From: Pseudoxanthomonas sp. CF125 | GTDB lineage: Bacteria; Pseudomonadota; Gammaproteobacteria; Xanthomonadales; Xanthomonadaceae | Assembly: GCF_900104085.1 (NCBI RefSeq) | Contig: NZ_FNLD01000003.1 | Location: 617,001 to 681,000 of the forward strand | Direction of reading: 5' to 3' | Length of the DNA: 64,000 nucleotides | In this document: positions 48,856 to 58,200 of the stretch, piece after piece | How positions within the stretch are numbered: position 1 is the first letter of the stretch | Layout of the letters: each line of letters opens with the position of its first letter | Position numbers and translations under genes: made by a program | The notes under the pieces: generated by a model | Database searches by the model: none | What the model was told of the DNA's origin: nothing | What the model saw: the letters and a program-made list of their open reading frames with translations, nothing else

Positions 48856-49107
48856 TCAGCGCCCACCCAATAGCTTGGAGTTGAACACCGTGAAGTGGGG
48901 CGAGCCCTCAAACTCGGGCTGCACGTCTGCGAGGTGCACATGGCCGTAAGAATCGCCCATGCGCTCCATACTATCTGCGGCCGAGAGCAAGAAGGCAGCA
49001 ATCTTTCGTGTCTCATCGGGAGTTGCATTGAGCGTTATTTCCGCAAGCTCGGCGGGTACAACGTCCTCAATCGGCAAACCCTGGTCGCTATATCCGTAAA
49101 TCTTCAT
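48856..49107 (-). CDS. Imm32-like small protein
   Basis: An 83-residue acidic protein. MKIYGYSDQGLPIEDVVPAE is followed by LAEITLNATPDETRKIAAFL, ADSMERMGDSYGHVHLADVQ and PEFEGSPHFTVFN, an arrangement very similar to immunity proteins of the Imm32 family (E..IT..A....R.IA.FL, then H-x-H-L-x-D and a C-terminal VFN strand). Imm32 proteins guard against polymorphic toxins. No toxin lies in the window, so it is probably an orphan immunity gene. The neighbour at 48547 is on the same strand. Confidence 0.6.
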   Translation of the reverse strand: MKIYGYSDQGLPIEDVVPAELAEITLNATPDETRKIAAFLLSAADSMERMGDSYGHVHLADVQPEFEGSPHFTVFNSKLLGGR

Positions 49108-49233
49108 GGATTCTCGTGAGAGCTAACAAGAAATGGGCCTCGGGAATGAGGTGTAACGCAGTATGCAGCGTTATACGAGATGGACAAACACCCAAGACTC
49201 AACCCCTGAGACCGACCCCGCTACACTGTCCCC

Positions 49234-50577
49234 ATGGATACCAACACCCTCCTGCTGATCCTCCTCGTCCTGGCCGCAGCCGCCGTCATCCTGCTGGTCG
49301 TCCTGCTGCTGCGCCGCCCCGAGCAGCGCATGGAGCTGGCCCTGCGCGAGGAACAGCGCAGCGGGCGTAGCGAGTTGCGGGAACAGCTGGACAGCCTGTC
49401 CAGGCAGCAGGAAACCCGGATCGAAGGCTTCGGACGCAACCTGACCGAACTGAGCACCCGCACCGACCAGCGCCTGGACCTGCTGCGCGAAGCGCTGGGC
49501 GAAGACGCCCGCAAGGGGCGGCTGGAAAGCAGCGAACAGCAGCAGCGTTTCAGCGACACCCTCAGCCAGCGCCTCAACGAACTGACCCAGCGCAACGAAC
49601 TGCGCATCGGCGAACTGCGCGCCACCCTGGAATCGCGGCTCAAGGAACTGCAGGCCGACAACACCGCCAAACTCGAACAGATGCGCCAGACCGTGGACGA
49701 AAAACTGCACGCCACCCTGGAAACCCGCCTGACCGAAAGCTTCGGCAACGTCACCGCCATGCTGGCACAGGTGCACCAGGGCCTGGGCGACATGAACAAA
49801 CTTGCCGCCGACGTCGGCGGACTGCAGCGCGTGCTCAACAACGTCAAGTCGCGCGGCGTGTTCGGCGAAGTGCAGTTGGCCGGATTACTGGAGCAGGTAT
49901 TCGCACCCGACCAGTACGCGGCCAATGTCGCCACCGTGCCCGGCAGCAGCGAGCGCGTGGAATTCGCAGTGCGCTTCCCCGGTTCTTCCGCCGACTCGGT
50001 GGTGTGGCTGCCGATCGACGCCAAATTCCCGCGCGAGGATTACGAGCGTCTGCTCGACGCCCAGGAAAAAGCCGACGCCGACGGCGCACGCGCCGCGGGC
50101 GATGCGCTGGAACGCCGCGTGCGCCTGGAAGCGGCACGCATCCGCGACAAATACGTTTCCCCGCCCAGCACCACCGAATTCGCCATTCTGTTCCTGCCCA
50201 CCGAAGGCCTGTACGCCGAAGTGCTGCGCCGCCCGGGACTGGTCGATGCCCTGCAGCGCGACCAGCGCATCGCCGTGGCCGGCCCCACCACCTTGCTGGC
50301 CCTGATGACCAGCTTCCACATGGGTTTCCGCACCCTGGCCATCGAAAAACGCTCCAGCGAAGTGTGGAAGACCCTGGGCGCGGTGAAGACCGAATTCTCC
50401 AAGTTCGGCGACGTGCTGGATTCGGTGAAGAGCAAGCTGGACCAGGCCAGCACCCAGATCGAGAAGACCGGCGTGCGTACGCGGGCTATCGAGCGCAGGT
50501 TGCGCGAGGTGGAGTCGTTGCCCAGCGAAGGAGAGCCGGGGTTGCTGGGGAGTGAGGTCGAGGATCCGCAGGAATAG
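49234..50577 (+). CDS. rmuC: DNA recombination protein RmuC
   Basis: A 447-residue RmuC homolog. One N-terminal membrane helix (LLLILLVLAAAAVILLVVLL) is followed by a long coiled-coil region (about residues 30-190, rich in Q, E and R) and the conserved RmuC core with NVKSRGVFGEVQLAGLLEQV, VVWLPIDAKFPREDYERLLD and FAILFLPTEGLYAEVL. RmuC limits DNA inversions at short inverted repeats in E. coli, and some homologs have a nuclease fold; it is notable that this genome carries so many inverted repeats. Monocistronic; a palindromic repeat lies downstream. Confidence 0.93.
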   Translation: MDTNTLLLILLVLAAAAVILLVVLLLRRPEQRMELALREEQRSGRSELREQLDSLSRQQETRIEGFGRNLTELSTRTDQRLDLLREALGEDARKGRLESSEQQQRFSDTLSQRLNELTQRNELRIGELRATLESRLKELQADNTAKLEQMRQTVDEKLHATLETRLTESFGNVTAMLAQVHQGLGDMNKLAADVGGLQRVLNNVKSRGVFGEVQLAGLLEQVFAPDQYAANVATVPGSSERVEFAVRFPGSSADSVVWLPIDAKFPREDYERLLDAQEKADADGARAAGDALERRVRLEAARIRDKYVSPPSTTEFAILFLPTEGLYAEVLRRPGLVDALQRDQRIAVAGPTTLLALMTSFHMGFRTLAIEKRSSEVWKTLGAVKTEFSKFGDVLDSVKSKLDQASTQIEKTGVRTRAIERRLREVESLPSEGEPGLLGSEVEDPQE

Positions 50578-50609
50578 GTCGACTGCCTGTCGGCATCCCG
50601 CAATCTGTC

Positions 50610-50719
50610 GTCATCCCAGCGAAAGCTGGGATCCATTTTGATGTTGCTTTTGCTGTTGCTGTTGCCTCGTCGACCATCCCACCAAGATCAAGATGGATCC
50701 CAGCTTTCGCTGGGATGAC
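50610..50719. repeat. Inverted pair, GTCATCCCAGCGAAAGCTGG family
   Basis: Arms at 50610-50640 and 50689-50719 (TGGATCCCAGCTTTCGCTGG then GATGAC), separated by about 48 bases, between the convergent rmuC and mlaA genes. Confidence 0.92.
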
Positions 50720-50784
50720 GACTCGATTTATTCGATTGAGGTCAGACCGCCGATTGCTCGATTGATCTCAGGTTGCCGAAAGCC

Positions 50785-51816
50785 TCACCCGCCCGGCGTC
50801 GGCACGATCACCGGCATCGCGTCCATCGGCACGGTGGGGTTGTCTTCTTCTTCCAGCAGGTAATCGGGCAGATTCTCGTCGTCCGACTTCTTGCGGTCCT
50901 CGCCGATCTGGTAGTTGCGGCGCTGCAGCCACGAATCGCGGAACAACGCGTACTCGTCCACCGCGCCTTCGCGCAAGGAATCGATCGACAACAGCTGCGC
51001 GCGCACGTCGACCAGCTGCAGCCCCTGCAGGAAGAAACGGGTCTTGTCGCTTTCCACCTGGCGGATCGGCGACAGCGGCGCGTCGCCGACCAGGCCGAAC
51101 ACATCGCGCACCGTGCGCGGCCCGAACAGCGGCAGCTCCACGTAGCGCGAGCGCTTCCAGCCCCACACGCCCAGGGTCTGGCCGAAATCCTCGTTCTTGC
51201 GCGGCAGCTTGGCGTCGCTGGCCGGGTCGAAGATGCCGCCGATGCCCAGCGTCGAATTCAACAGGAAACGGCCCAGCGACTGTCCGGCCTGCTTGGGCTT
51301 GCCCTGCAGCAGGCTGTTGAGCGCGGTGATGGGCTCGCCCAGATTGCTGAAGAAATTGCTGACGCCCAGCCGCACCGGCCGCGGCACCACTTTCACGTAG
51401 CCGCGCGCCAGCGGCCGCGCGATGGTGCGGTCCACCGCGTTGTTGAAGGTGTGCACCTTGCGGTTGAGTTTTTCCCACGGGTCGTACGACCTTGGCATTT
51501 CAACGCCGGGCGGCAGAGTGGGATCGGCGACCGGGTTGTACTCGTCCTGGCCGTAGATGGCGGCGAAGTCGTCTTCGGCGGCGGTTTCAGCGCCGGCGGA
51601 AACCGCGGCGGGTGCCTCTGGTGCCGGAAGTTCGATGGAGGCGTCTGCGCTCGCCGCAGCGGCCGCCGGCGTTTGGACGGGCGGCGGCGCCTCCGGAGCC
51701 TGGCCGACCACGAGGGTTTCGGCCGGCGGCGGCGTGGAGGCGGTGGGCTTGGTCGACGCGCAGGCCGAAGCCAGCGCAGCGAGAACAACGACGACAGCGA
51801 TGCGTAACAGGTTCAT
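50785..51816 (-). CDS. mlaA: MlaA family outer-membrane lipoprotein
   Basis: A 343-residue MlaA (VacJ) protein, which extracts misplaced phospholipids from the outer leaflet for return via MlaC. Signal peptide and lipobox: MNLLRIAVVVVLAALASACA, with Cys20 as the likely lipid site. A proline/alanine/threonine-rich linker follows (about residues 25-75), then the core with DPWEKLNRKVHTFNNAVDRT and GVSNFFSNLGEPITALNSLL. The last gene of the mla operon here, 15 bases after mlaB. A long acidic C-terminal tail is an addition to the core. Confidence 0.92.
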   Translation of the reverse strand: MNLLRIAVVVVLAALASACASTKPTASTPPPAETLVVGQAPEAPPPVQTPAAAAASADASIELPAPEAPAAVSAGAETAAEDDFAAIYGQDEYNPVADPTLPPGVEMPRSYDPWEKLNRKVHTFNNAVDRTIARPLARGYVKVVPRPVRLGVSNFFSNLGEPITALNSLLQGKPKQAGQSLGRFLLNSTLGIGGIFDPASDAKLPRKNEDFGQTLGVWGWKRSRYVELPLFGPRTVRDVFGLVGDAPLSPIRQVESDKTRFFLQGLQLVDVRAQLLSIDSLREGAVDEYALFRDSWLQRRNYQIGEDRKKSDDENLPDYLLEEEDNPTVPMDAMPVIVPTPGG

Positions 51817-51831
51817 CCCGTTTCCTGGGTA

Positions 51832-52143
51832 CTACGGCGTGGGGGTGCCGGGGAAATCCAGCCCGGACGTCAATCGATAAGCGGTGCGCAGTTCGGACAG
51901 GCCAGCGGGCTCGCCTTCTATGTGCGGAGCCGCGCCTGCCGCGCGCAAGCGCGCGGCCAGTTCGGCCAACAATGCCAGCCCGGCGCTGTCCACGGAAGTG
52001 ACTTTGGTCAGGACAATGCGTTGCGCGCCGGCCAGCATTTTGCTGGCCGAGGGCCACAAGGCGGCGGCCGCGGTCCGGTCCAGCGCGCCGGCGAAAACCA
52101 GGGCGTCGCCGGTGCGTTCGGCGGTGGCGTCAGTTGCTGCCAT
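51832..52143 (-). CDS. mlaB: STAS-domain protein MlaB
   Basis: A 103-residue cytoplasmic STAS-domain protein, which binds the MlaF ATPase in the MlaFEDB complex. Start ATG at 52143 is inside the mlaC coding region (14-base overlap), giving MAATDATAERTGDALVFAGA. The STAS core is seen in LTKVTSVDSAGLALLAELAA, with the conserved DSAG loop. The frame upstream is open to 52188, but position and overlap favour 52143. It lies between mlaC and mlaA. Confidence 0.85.
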   Translation of the reverse strand: MAATDATAERTGDALVFAGALDRTAAAALWPSASKMLAGAQRIVLTKVTSVDSAGLALLAELAARLRAAGAAPHIEGEPAGLSELRTAYRLTSGLDFPGTPTP

Positions 52144-52786
52144 TGGCCTGCAACTTGCCGGCGCGCAGGTCAGCGGCGACCTGGGCAATGGACTTCTGCC
52201 GCAGCGGGGCGTCGAACTGGTTCTTGAAGGTCTGCACGTAGGAAATGCCTTCGATCATCACGTCGAACGCTTTCCATTGGCCGCCGACGTTGCGGATCAG
52301 GTAGTCCACCGGGATCGGGTCGCCGCCGTCGCGCAGCATCTCGCTGGAAACCTTGACCCCGCGGTTGCCGGGCAGCGGCGACTCGGACTTGATGCGCACG
52401 CGCAGCTTGGTGTTGAAGTCCAGCAGCGAGGTGCCGTAACGGGAGGTCAGATTGTCGGCCAGCGCATCGGCGAACAGCTTCACGTCGGCGTCGGACGCGC
52501 CGCGGCCATGCACGCCCAGCACCAGGCGAGCGGCGTAGTCGCGGTCGAACATGCGGTTGAATTCGGTGGTGATGAATTGCTTGAGCGCAGGCGGGCTCTT
52601 GCGGAATTCGGCGCGGCGCTGTTCCAGCGTGGTCAGGATGCGCGTGCTGCTGTCCAGCACCACTTTGCTGGCGCTGCCTTGGGCAGGCGCGGCGGCGGCG
52701 GGCTTGGCGGCCTGGGCGGTGACCAGCAGGGGAGCGCCGGCCAGCAGTACGGAGGCGATGACGAGGGAGAGCAGGGACTTCTTCAT
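52130..52786 (-). CDS. mlaC: Phospholipid-binding protein MlaC
   Basis: A 218-residue periplasmic MlaC/Ttg2D protein, the lipid shuttle between MlaA and the MlaFEDB complex. Signal peptide MKKSLLSLVIASVLLAGAPL, ending near TAQAA. The core has LEQRRAEFRKSPPALKQFIT, NRMFDRDYAARLVLGVHGRG and DYLIRNVGGQWKAFDVMIEG, followed by SYVQTFKNQF, all typical. Start at 52786 overlaps the mlaD stop by 4 bases. Confidence 0.94.
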   Translation of the reverse strand: MKKSLLSLVIASVLLAGAPLLVTAQAAKPAAAAPAQGSASKVVLDSSTRILTTLEQRRAEFRKSPPALKQFITTEFNRMFDRDYAARLVLGVHGRGASDADVKLFADALADNLTSRYGTSLLDFNTKLRVRIKSESPLPGNRGVKVSSEMLRDGGDPIPVDYLIRNVGGQWKAFDVMIEGISYVQTFKNQFDAPLRQKSIAQVAADLRAGKLQANGSN

Positions 52787-53340
52787 TTGGTGGGTTCCTC
52801 GGAGGGCGGGGTAGCGGCGGGCGGGGCACTGGCGTCGGCGCCGGCTTCGACGCTGCTTGCATCGCCGGAGCCGGCCGGCTTGCCGCCGCCGCTGAACATG
52901 TATTTGCCGACCAGCTGCAGCAGGTCGACCGCGGGTTGGGTGTAGGCGATCTCTTCGCCGGGCTTCAGGACTTCCGGGTCGCCGCCGGGGGAGAGGCCAA
53001 TGTAGTTCTCGCCCAACAAACCGCTGGTGAAGATGCCTGCCGAAGTGTCGGCGGGCAGGTCCTTGTATTCATTATTGATATCGAGGGTGACCACCGAATC
53101 GAACTTCACCGGGTCCAGCGCGATCTTCGACACCTGGCCGATGACCACGCCGCCGATCTTCACCGGCGCCTGCGGACGCAGCTGGCCCAGGTTGGTGAAG
53201 CGCGCGGTCAGCTCGTAGCTGCTGCTGCCGAAACCGAACTTCTTGTTGGTCGAAGCAATCGCCAGCACCAGCAGCGAAGCCAGCGCCAGGACAAGGAAGG
53301 CGCCGACGGCGAATTCTAGACGGGGTCCACGGACGGCCAT
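52783..53340 (-). CDS. mlaD: MCE-domain protein MlaD
   Basis: A 185-residue MlaD, the MCE-domain ring protein anchored in the inner membrane. N-terminal membrane helix LEFAVGAFLVLALASLLVLA, then the MCE domain (YELTARFTNLGQLRPQAPVK, IGGVVIGQVSKIALDPVKFD) and GEEIAYTQPAVDLLQLVGKY, with a disordered alanine/proline-rich tail. Overlaps mlaC by 4 bases and follows mlaE by 4. Confidence 0.95.
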   Translation of the reverse strand: MAVRGPRLEFAVGAFLVLALASLLVLAIASTNKKFGFGSSSYELTARFTNLGQLRPQAPVKIGGVVIGQVSKIALDPVKFDSVVTLDINNEYKDLPADTSAGIFTSGLLGENYIGLSPGGDPEVLKPGEEIAYTQPAVDLLQLVGKYMFSGGGKPAGSGDASSVEAGADASAPPAATPPSEEPTK

Positions 53341-53344
53341 GGCA

Positions 53345-54097
53345 TCAACTCCTGAACAACAAGGCGGAAAGAACGAAATTGAACATCAGCACCAACAGCG
53401 AGGCGTTCACCACTGCGCGAGTGGTGGCGACCGAAGTGCCTTCGATGGTGGGCTCGGCATGGAAGCCTTCGTAGGCGGCGACCAGGGCGCAGGTGCCGCC
53501 GAACACCGCCGACTTCAACAGGGCCACGCCGAAGTCGTCCCAGAAATCGACGCTATTGCTCAGCGCCGACCAGAACACGCCGTTGTCCAGGCCCAGCACG
53601 TGCACCGCTTCCAGATAGCTGGCGCTGATGGCCAGGCTGCAGAAGAAGCCGGTCAGCAGCGGCACGGTCAGCACCGCGGCCCAGAAGCGCGGGGCCACGG
53701 CCTTGGCCACCGGGTCGATGGCCATCAGCTCCAGTGCCTTGATCTGGTCGGTGGCGCGCATCAGGCCCAGCTCGGCGGCGATCGAGGAGCCGGCGCGGCC
53801 GATGAACAGCAGGGCGGTCAGCACCGGACCCAGTTCGCGGTAGAGGGACAGGCCCAGCAGAGTGGAAAGCGCGTCGGAAGCGCCGAAAGTGGTCAGCGTG
53901 CGCCAGCCCTGCAGGGTCAGCACCAGGCCCACGAAGGCGCCGCCCACGGCGATGATCGGCAGCGAACGTGCGCCAACCTTGTAGATTTCGCGGGTAAGTT
54001 CGGCGAAAAAGTCTTTGGTTGGCTTGGACGACCGGAACACCGACAGGGTGAACAGGCCGGCGCGGCCGACGGAGCGGATGGAAGCGGCAATGGGCAT
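53345..54097 (-). CDS. mlaE: ABC permease MlaE
   Basis: A 250-residue MlaE permease, the membrane subunit of the MlaFEDB lipid transporter. Start at 54097 (MPIAASIRSVGRAGLFTLSV) is chosen; the open frame above it runs into a palindromic repeat. Motifs include GGAFVGLVLTLQGWRTLTTF, GPVLTALLFIGRAGSSIAAE (the coupling region) and LMAIDPVAKAVAPRFWAAVL. About five hydrophobic helices. It lies 4 bases from mlaD but is separated from mlaF by 205 bases that contain a repeat. Confidence 0.95.
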   Translation of the reverse strand: MPIAASIRSVGRAGLFTLSVFRSSKPTKDFFAELTREIYKVGARSLPIIAVGGAFVGLVLTLQGWRTLTTFGASDALSTLLGLSLYRELGPVLTALLFIGRAGSSIAAELGLMRATDQIKALELMAIDPVAKAVAPRFWAAVLTVPLLTGFFCSLAISASYLEAVHVLGLDNGVFWSALSNSVDFWDDFGVALLKSAVFGGTCALVAAYEGFHAEPTIEGTSVATTRAVVNASLLVLMFNFVLSALLFRS

Positions 54098-54141
54098 CAG
54101 CGCACCGTCCCGATCATCTGAACAGGCAGACGCCCGGAACA

Positions 54142-54264
54142 GCCCCCTTTGAAAAAGGGGGCGACAAGACGCGACAGCGGCTTGTGGGGGATTTGCTCTT
54201 CGCGCGAAAAGCAAATCCCCCGTCGCCCGCTTCGCGGCCGCCCGCCCCCTTTTTCAAAGGGGGC
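54142..54264. repeat. CCCCCTTTGAAAAAGGGGGC palindromes inside the mla operon
   Basis: Two facing units, CCCCCTTTGAAAAAGGGGGC with GGGGGATTTGCTCTTCGCGC and its inverted partner, then GCAAATCCCCCGTCGCCCGC and CCCCCTTTTTCAAAGGGGGC, sit between mlaF and mlaE. Same family as 46803-46898. It is the only repeat family here found between two genes of one operon. Confidence 0.88.
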
Positions 54265-54302
54265 AAAGATACGGGCGTCGTTGCCTATGAAGGTGGGGTG
54301 TC

Positions 54303-55091
54303 TCATGCCGCCTCCGTCCGTGGTGTCGCGTCGAAGCCGATCGGCCCGTCCGGCTGCCCGCGCAGGAACTGCTGCACCAGCGGGTCGGTGGTGGCTTCCA
54401 GTTCCGCCGGGGTGCCGGAGAACACGATGCCGCCGTTGGCGATCACCACCGCCTGGTCGGCGATGGGCAGGGTCTCGTGCACGTGGTGGCTGACGATGAT
54501 GCTGGTCAGGCCCAGGGTGTCGTTGAGGCGCTGGATCAGGCTCATGATCACGCCACTGGCGATCGGGTCCAGCCCGGTCAGGGGTTCGTCGTAGAGCATC
54601 AGCGGCGGGTCCAGGGCCAGCGCGCGTGCCAGCGCCACGCGCCGGGCCATGCCGCCGGAGAGCTCGCGCGGGTAGGCGTCGGCCGCCGCCCGCAGGCCCA
54701 CGGCGTTGAGTTTGAAGGCAACCACGCGCTCGATCAGCGCTGCCGGCAATCGGGTGTGGGTGCGCAGGGGCAGGGCGATGTTTTCGCCCACGCTGAGGTC
54801 GGTGAGCAGACCATTGCCCTGCAGCAGCACACCGATGCCCTTGCGCATTTCCAGCAGGTGGCGGGTGCCGCGGGGCACCGGCTTGCCGAACACCTCGACC
54901 GTACCCGCCGCCGGCGGCAGCTCGCCGGTCAGCGCCGCCAGCAAGGTGGATTTGCCGCTGCCCGACGGACCCAGCACCGCGGTGATGCTGCCTCTCGGCA
55001 CCGACAGGTCGATGTCGCGCAGGATCGTGCGTCCGCCCCGGTCTAGCCGGGTGTTGGACAGGCGCACTGCGGGCGAATCTGGGGAGGTCAT
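54303..55091 (-). CDS. mlaF: ABC transporter ATPase MlaF
   Basis: A 262-residue MlaF ATPase. Start at 55091 (MTSPDSPAVRLSNTRLDRGG). Walker A GPSGSGKSTLL, Q-loop in GVLLQGNGLLTDL, signature LSGGMARRVALARALA and Walker B PPLMLYDEPLTGLDPIAS, with the H-loop in IIVSHHVHETLPIADQ. It powers phospholipid transport by MlaFEDB between the membranes. First gene of the operon; a short divergent gap leads to recC. Confidence 0.96.
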   Translation of the reverse strand: MTSPDSPAVRLSNTRLDRGGRTILRDIDLSVPRGSITAVLGPSGSGKSTLLAALTGELPPAAGTVEVFGKPVPRGTRHLLEMRKGIGVLLQGNGLLTDLSVGENIALPLRTHTRLPAALIERVVAFKLNAVGLRAAADAYPRELSGGMARRVALARALALDPPLMLYDEPLTGLDPIASGVIMSLIQRLNDTLGLTSIIVSHHVHETLPIADQAVVIANGGIVFSGTPAELEATTDPLVQQFLRGQPDGPIGFDATPRTEAA

Positions 55092-55279
55092 TGGCACGGA
55101 AAACTCCAAAGCACCGTGAAGCATCGCGGTCGGTGGCTGAACAATAGTGCACTGCCCAGTTTCATTTTTGCATTTTTGCAACGCAGGCGACTGCTGGCCG
55201 GGCGTCTGCCCGTCCCAGCCCACCCCGATACAGGGGCGCGGTCGCGGCAGATGCGACGGCTCTGCGGCAAGATGACGGC

Positions 55280-58200
55280 ATGCCCGAACGCCCGCAGGCC
55301 GATTTCCGGCTTTATCCCTCCAACGACCTGGACGTGCTGGCTGGCGTGCTGGGCGAGCTGTTGCGCGCGCCCGGCGACGGTGATTGGTGGCGCGAGGAAT
55401 GGGTGCTGGTGCCGCAGTTCTCCATGCGCCGCTGGCTGCAGCAGTCGCTGGCCGAGCGGCTGGGCATCTGCGCCAATATCCGCTTCGTGACGCCGGGCGA
55501 GTTCGTCGAGCATGCGCTGGAGACCAACCTGGGCGCGGCGCCGCGCGCCGACCGCCTGATGCCCGAAGTCCTGCGCTGGCATCTATTGCGCGAATTGGAA
55601 ACGAACCCGCCGCAGGAATTCGCCGGCTTCCTCTCCAGCACCGACCCCAGGCGGAACTGGTCGCTGGCTACCTCGCTGGCCGACAGTTTCGAGAAATACC
55701 AGGCGTGGCGCCGCGAGGATCTGCTGGGTTGGGAACGCCGCGCACCGCGTGACGATGCGCAGGCGCAATTGTGGAAACGGATCGGCGGCGGGCGCGCGCA
55801 TCGTGCGCGGCGCATCGGCGAGTACCTGCAGCGGTTCGGCGGCGAGGGCGGTGAAATTCCCTCCGGCCTGCCTTCGCGCCTGTTCGTGTTCGCCTGCCAG
55901 AACATCTCGCCCGACGTACTGCAGGTCGTCGCCAGCCAGGCGCGCGCGGGCTGCCAGCATTTCTTCCTGCATACGCCGTCGCGCGCCTACTGGGGCGACC
56001 TGGACCGATGGGCAGCCGACTACCGTCCTGACCAGGACGACCGCTTCGGCGGCGAGAATCCTCTGCTGGCCGCGTGGGGCCAGGCCGGCCGCGATTTCAT
56101 CGCCGCCCTGGGCAGCGGAGAAACCGTGCGTGCCCGTTTCGAAACGCCTGCCTTCACCCAGCCGCTTGCCGACACGCTGCTCGGCCGCGTGCAGACGGAC
56201 GTGCTGGAAAACCGTGCGCCGCTTGCCGATGCGGTCGCTGGCGACCCGTGGCCCCGCCAGCAGGTCGATACCGCCGACGCCAGCCTGCAGTTCCACGCCT
56301 GCCACACCCGCCTGCGCGAAGTACAGGTGCTGCACGATCAGCTGCGCGCCTTGCTGGAAGAAAAAGCTGCGCCAGGCCGTGAGCGCATCGATCCGCGCGA
56401 CATCGCCGTGCTGATGCCGGACGTGGACGCCTACGCGCCGCATGTGGAAGCCGTATTCGGCGGCGCGCTGGGAAGCTCGCGCGAAATTCCCTACACCATC
56501 GCCGATACCAGTCCGCTGGCCAGCGCGGCGATCGCCGAAGCCTTCCTGCGCCTGCTCAGACTGCCGATGCAGCCGCTGACGCTGACCGACGTGATCGACC
56601 TGCTGGCGGTGCCGGCGCTGGCCGAACGTTTCGACGTGGACGACGCCGACCGCGCGCGGCTGCAGGACTGGTTGCAGGTCAGCGGCGCGCGCTGGGGTCT
56701 GGATGGCGCGGACCGCGAACGCCACAACGCCAGTGGGGAAAGCGCCTACACCTTCGAATTCGCACTGGATCGTTTGCTGCTGGGCATGGCCAGCGGTGCG
56801 GACGACATGATCGCCGGCGTCGCGCCGTGGCCGGAGCTGGAAGGGCAGTCCACGCAGTCGCTGGACGCGCTGGTGCGGCTGCTGGCCGCATTGCGCAGCT
56901 ACGGCACGCGCCTGCAAGGGCCGCATGCGCCGGGCGAATGGTCGGAGTTGCTGGCCGACATGATCGCCGCCTTGTTCGCCGCCGAGCCGCGCGATCCTTC
57001 CGAGCGCGCGGTGCTGGAGCGCCTGCACCAGGCGGTGGCCGGCTTCGCCGACAGCGCGTACCTGGCCGCGTTCGAGCAACCGGTGGCGCACAGTGTCGCC
57101 CTTGATCACTTCCAGGCCGAACTGTCCGGCAGCGATGCGCGCGCGCCGTTCCTGTCCGGCGGGGTGTGCTTCGGCAAGATGGTGCCGATGCGCTTGATCC
57201 CGTTCCGCGTGATCTGCGTGCTGGGCATGGAGGAAGCGGCCTTCCCCGCACGCGACGGGCGCGATCCGGTCAACCGCATCAACCAGGCGCTGGACAGCGC
57301 GCAGCGCCGCGTCGGCGATCCTTCGCGGCGGGATGCGGACCGTTATCTGTTCCTGCAGCTGTTCTCGTCCGCCAGCCGCGTTTTCTACCTCAGCTGGATA
57401 GGCATGGACGCGCGCGACGGCAGCAAGCGCGAACCTTCGATGCTGGTTTCCGAGCTTCTCGACGTCGCGGTGCGTTATCACCAGGGTGAAGGCGGGCAAG
57501 CCAACGGGGAACCGGTACGCGAGCGGCTGATCGTGCGGCACGCATTGCAGCCGTTCTCGCCCGCGGCGTTCGGTGCGGCGTTGCCGGAGGAAAGGCAGGG
57601 CGATGCGCGCCGTTTCAGTTACGACGCGCGCTGGCATCCGGCCGCCGATGCGGCCATCGGCAGCGACGAGCGCAAAGTTTTCGCGCCCGCGCGCCTGCTT
57701 CGCCAGCAAGAACCGGAAACCACCGTTTCGCTCGCGCAGTTGCGCGGTGCGCTGATGCGGCCGCACGAGTTCTATCTGCAGCAAGGCGTGGGTCTGCGCC
57801 TGCCGGAGGAAGAAGCGGCGCTCGAAGAGCACGAACCGTTCGGCACGCCCGACGCGCTGGCGCGGTACGGTTTGCGCCAGCGCGTTTTCGACAGCTGGTG
57901 CGAATCTGGCCAGGCACCGGATCTACGATCGCTGCAATCGCAATTGCTGGCGCGCGGCCTGCTTGCGCCGGGCGCCGACGGAGTGGCGGTGTTGCAAGGA
58001 GTGATGGAGGAAGTGGCGCCGTTCGCCGAAGCTGCGGTGCAGGCCGGCTTCGCAGGCGCCAGCGATTCGATGCCGTTCGAGTTGCCGCTGCGGGAAGGCG
58101 TGCTGATGGGCGCGCTGGATCGCATCTATCCGCAGGGCGCGCATCTGCAAGGCGTGCATTCGCAAGGTGTGTTCCGCGCGGTGCTCAATCCCAATGGGCG

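Noticed and set aside
55583..57832. A 749-codon frame on the minus strand opposite recC
   Set aside because: Composition and lack of motifs point to an antisense artefact; recC on the plus strand is full length.
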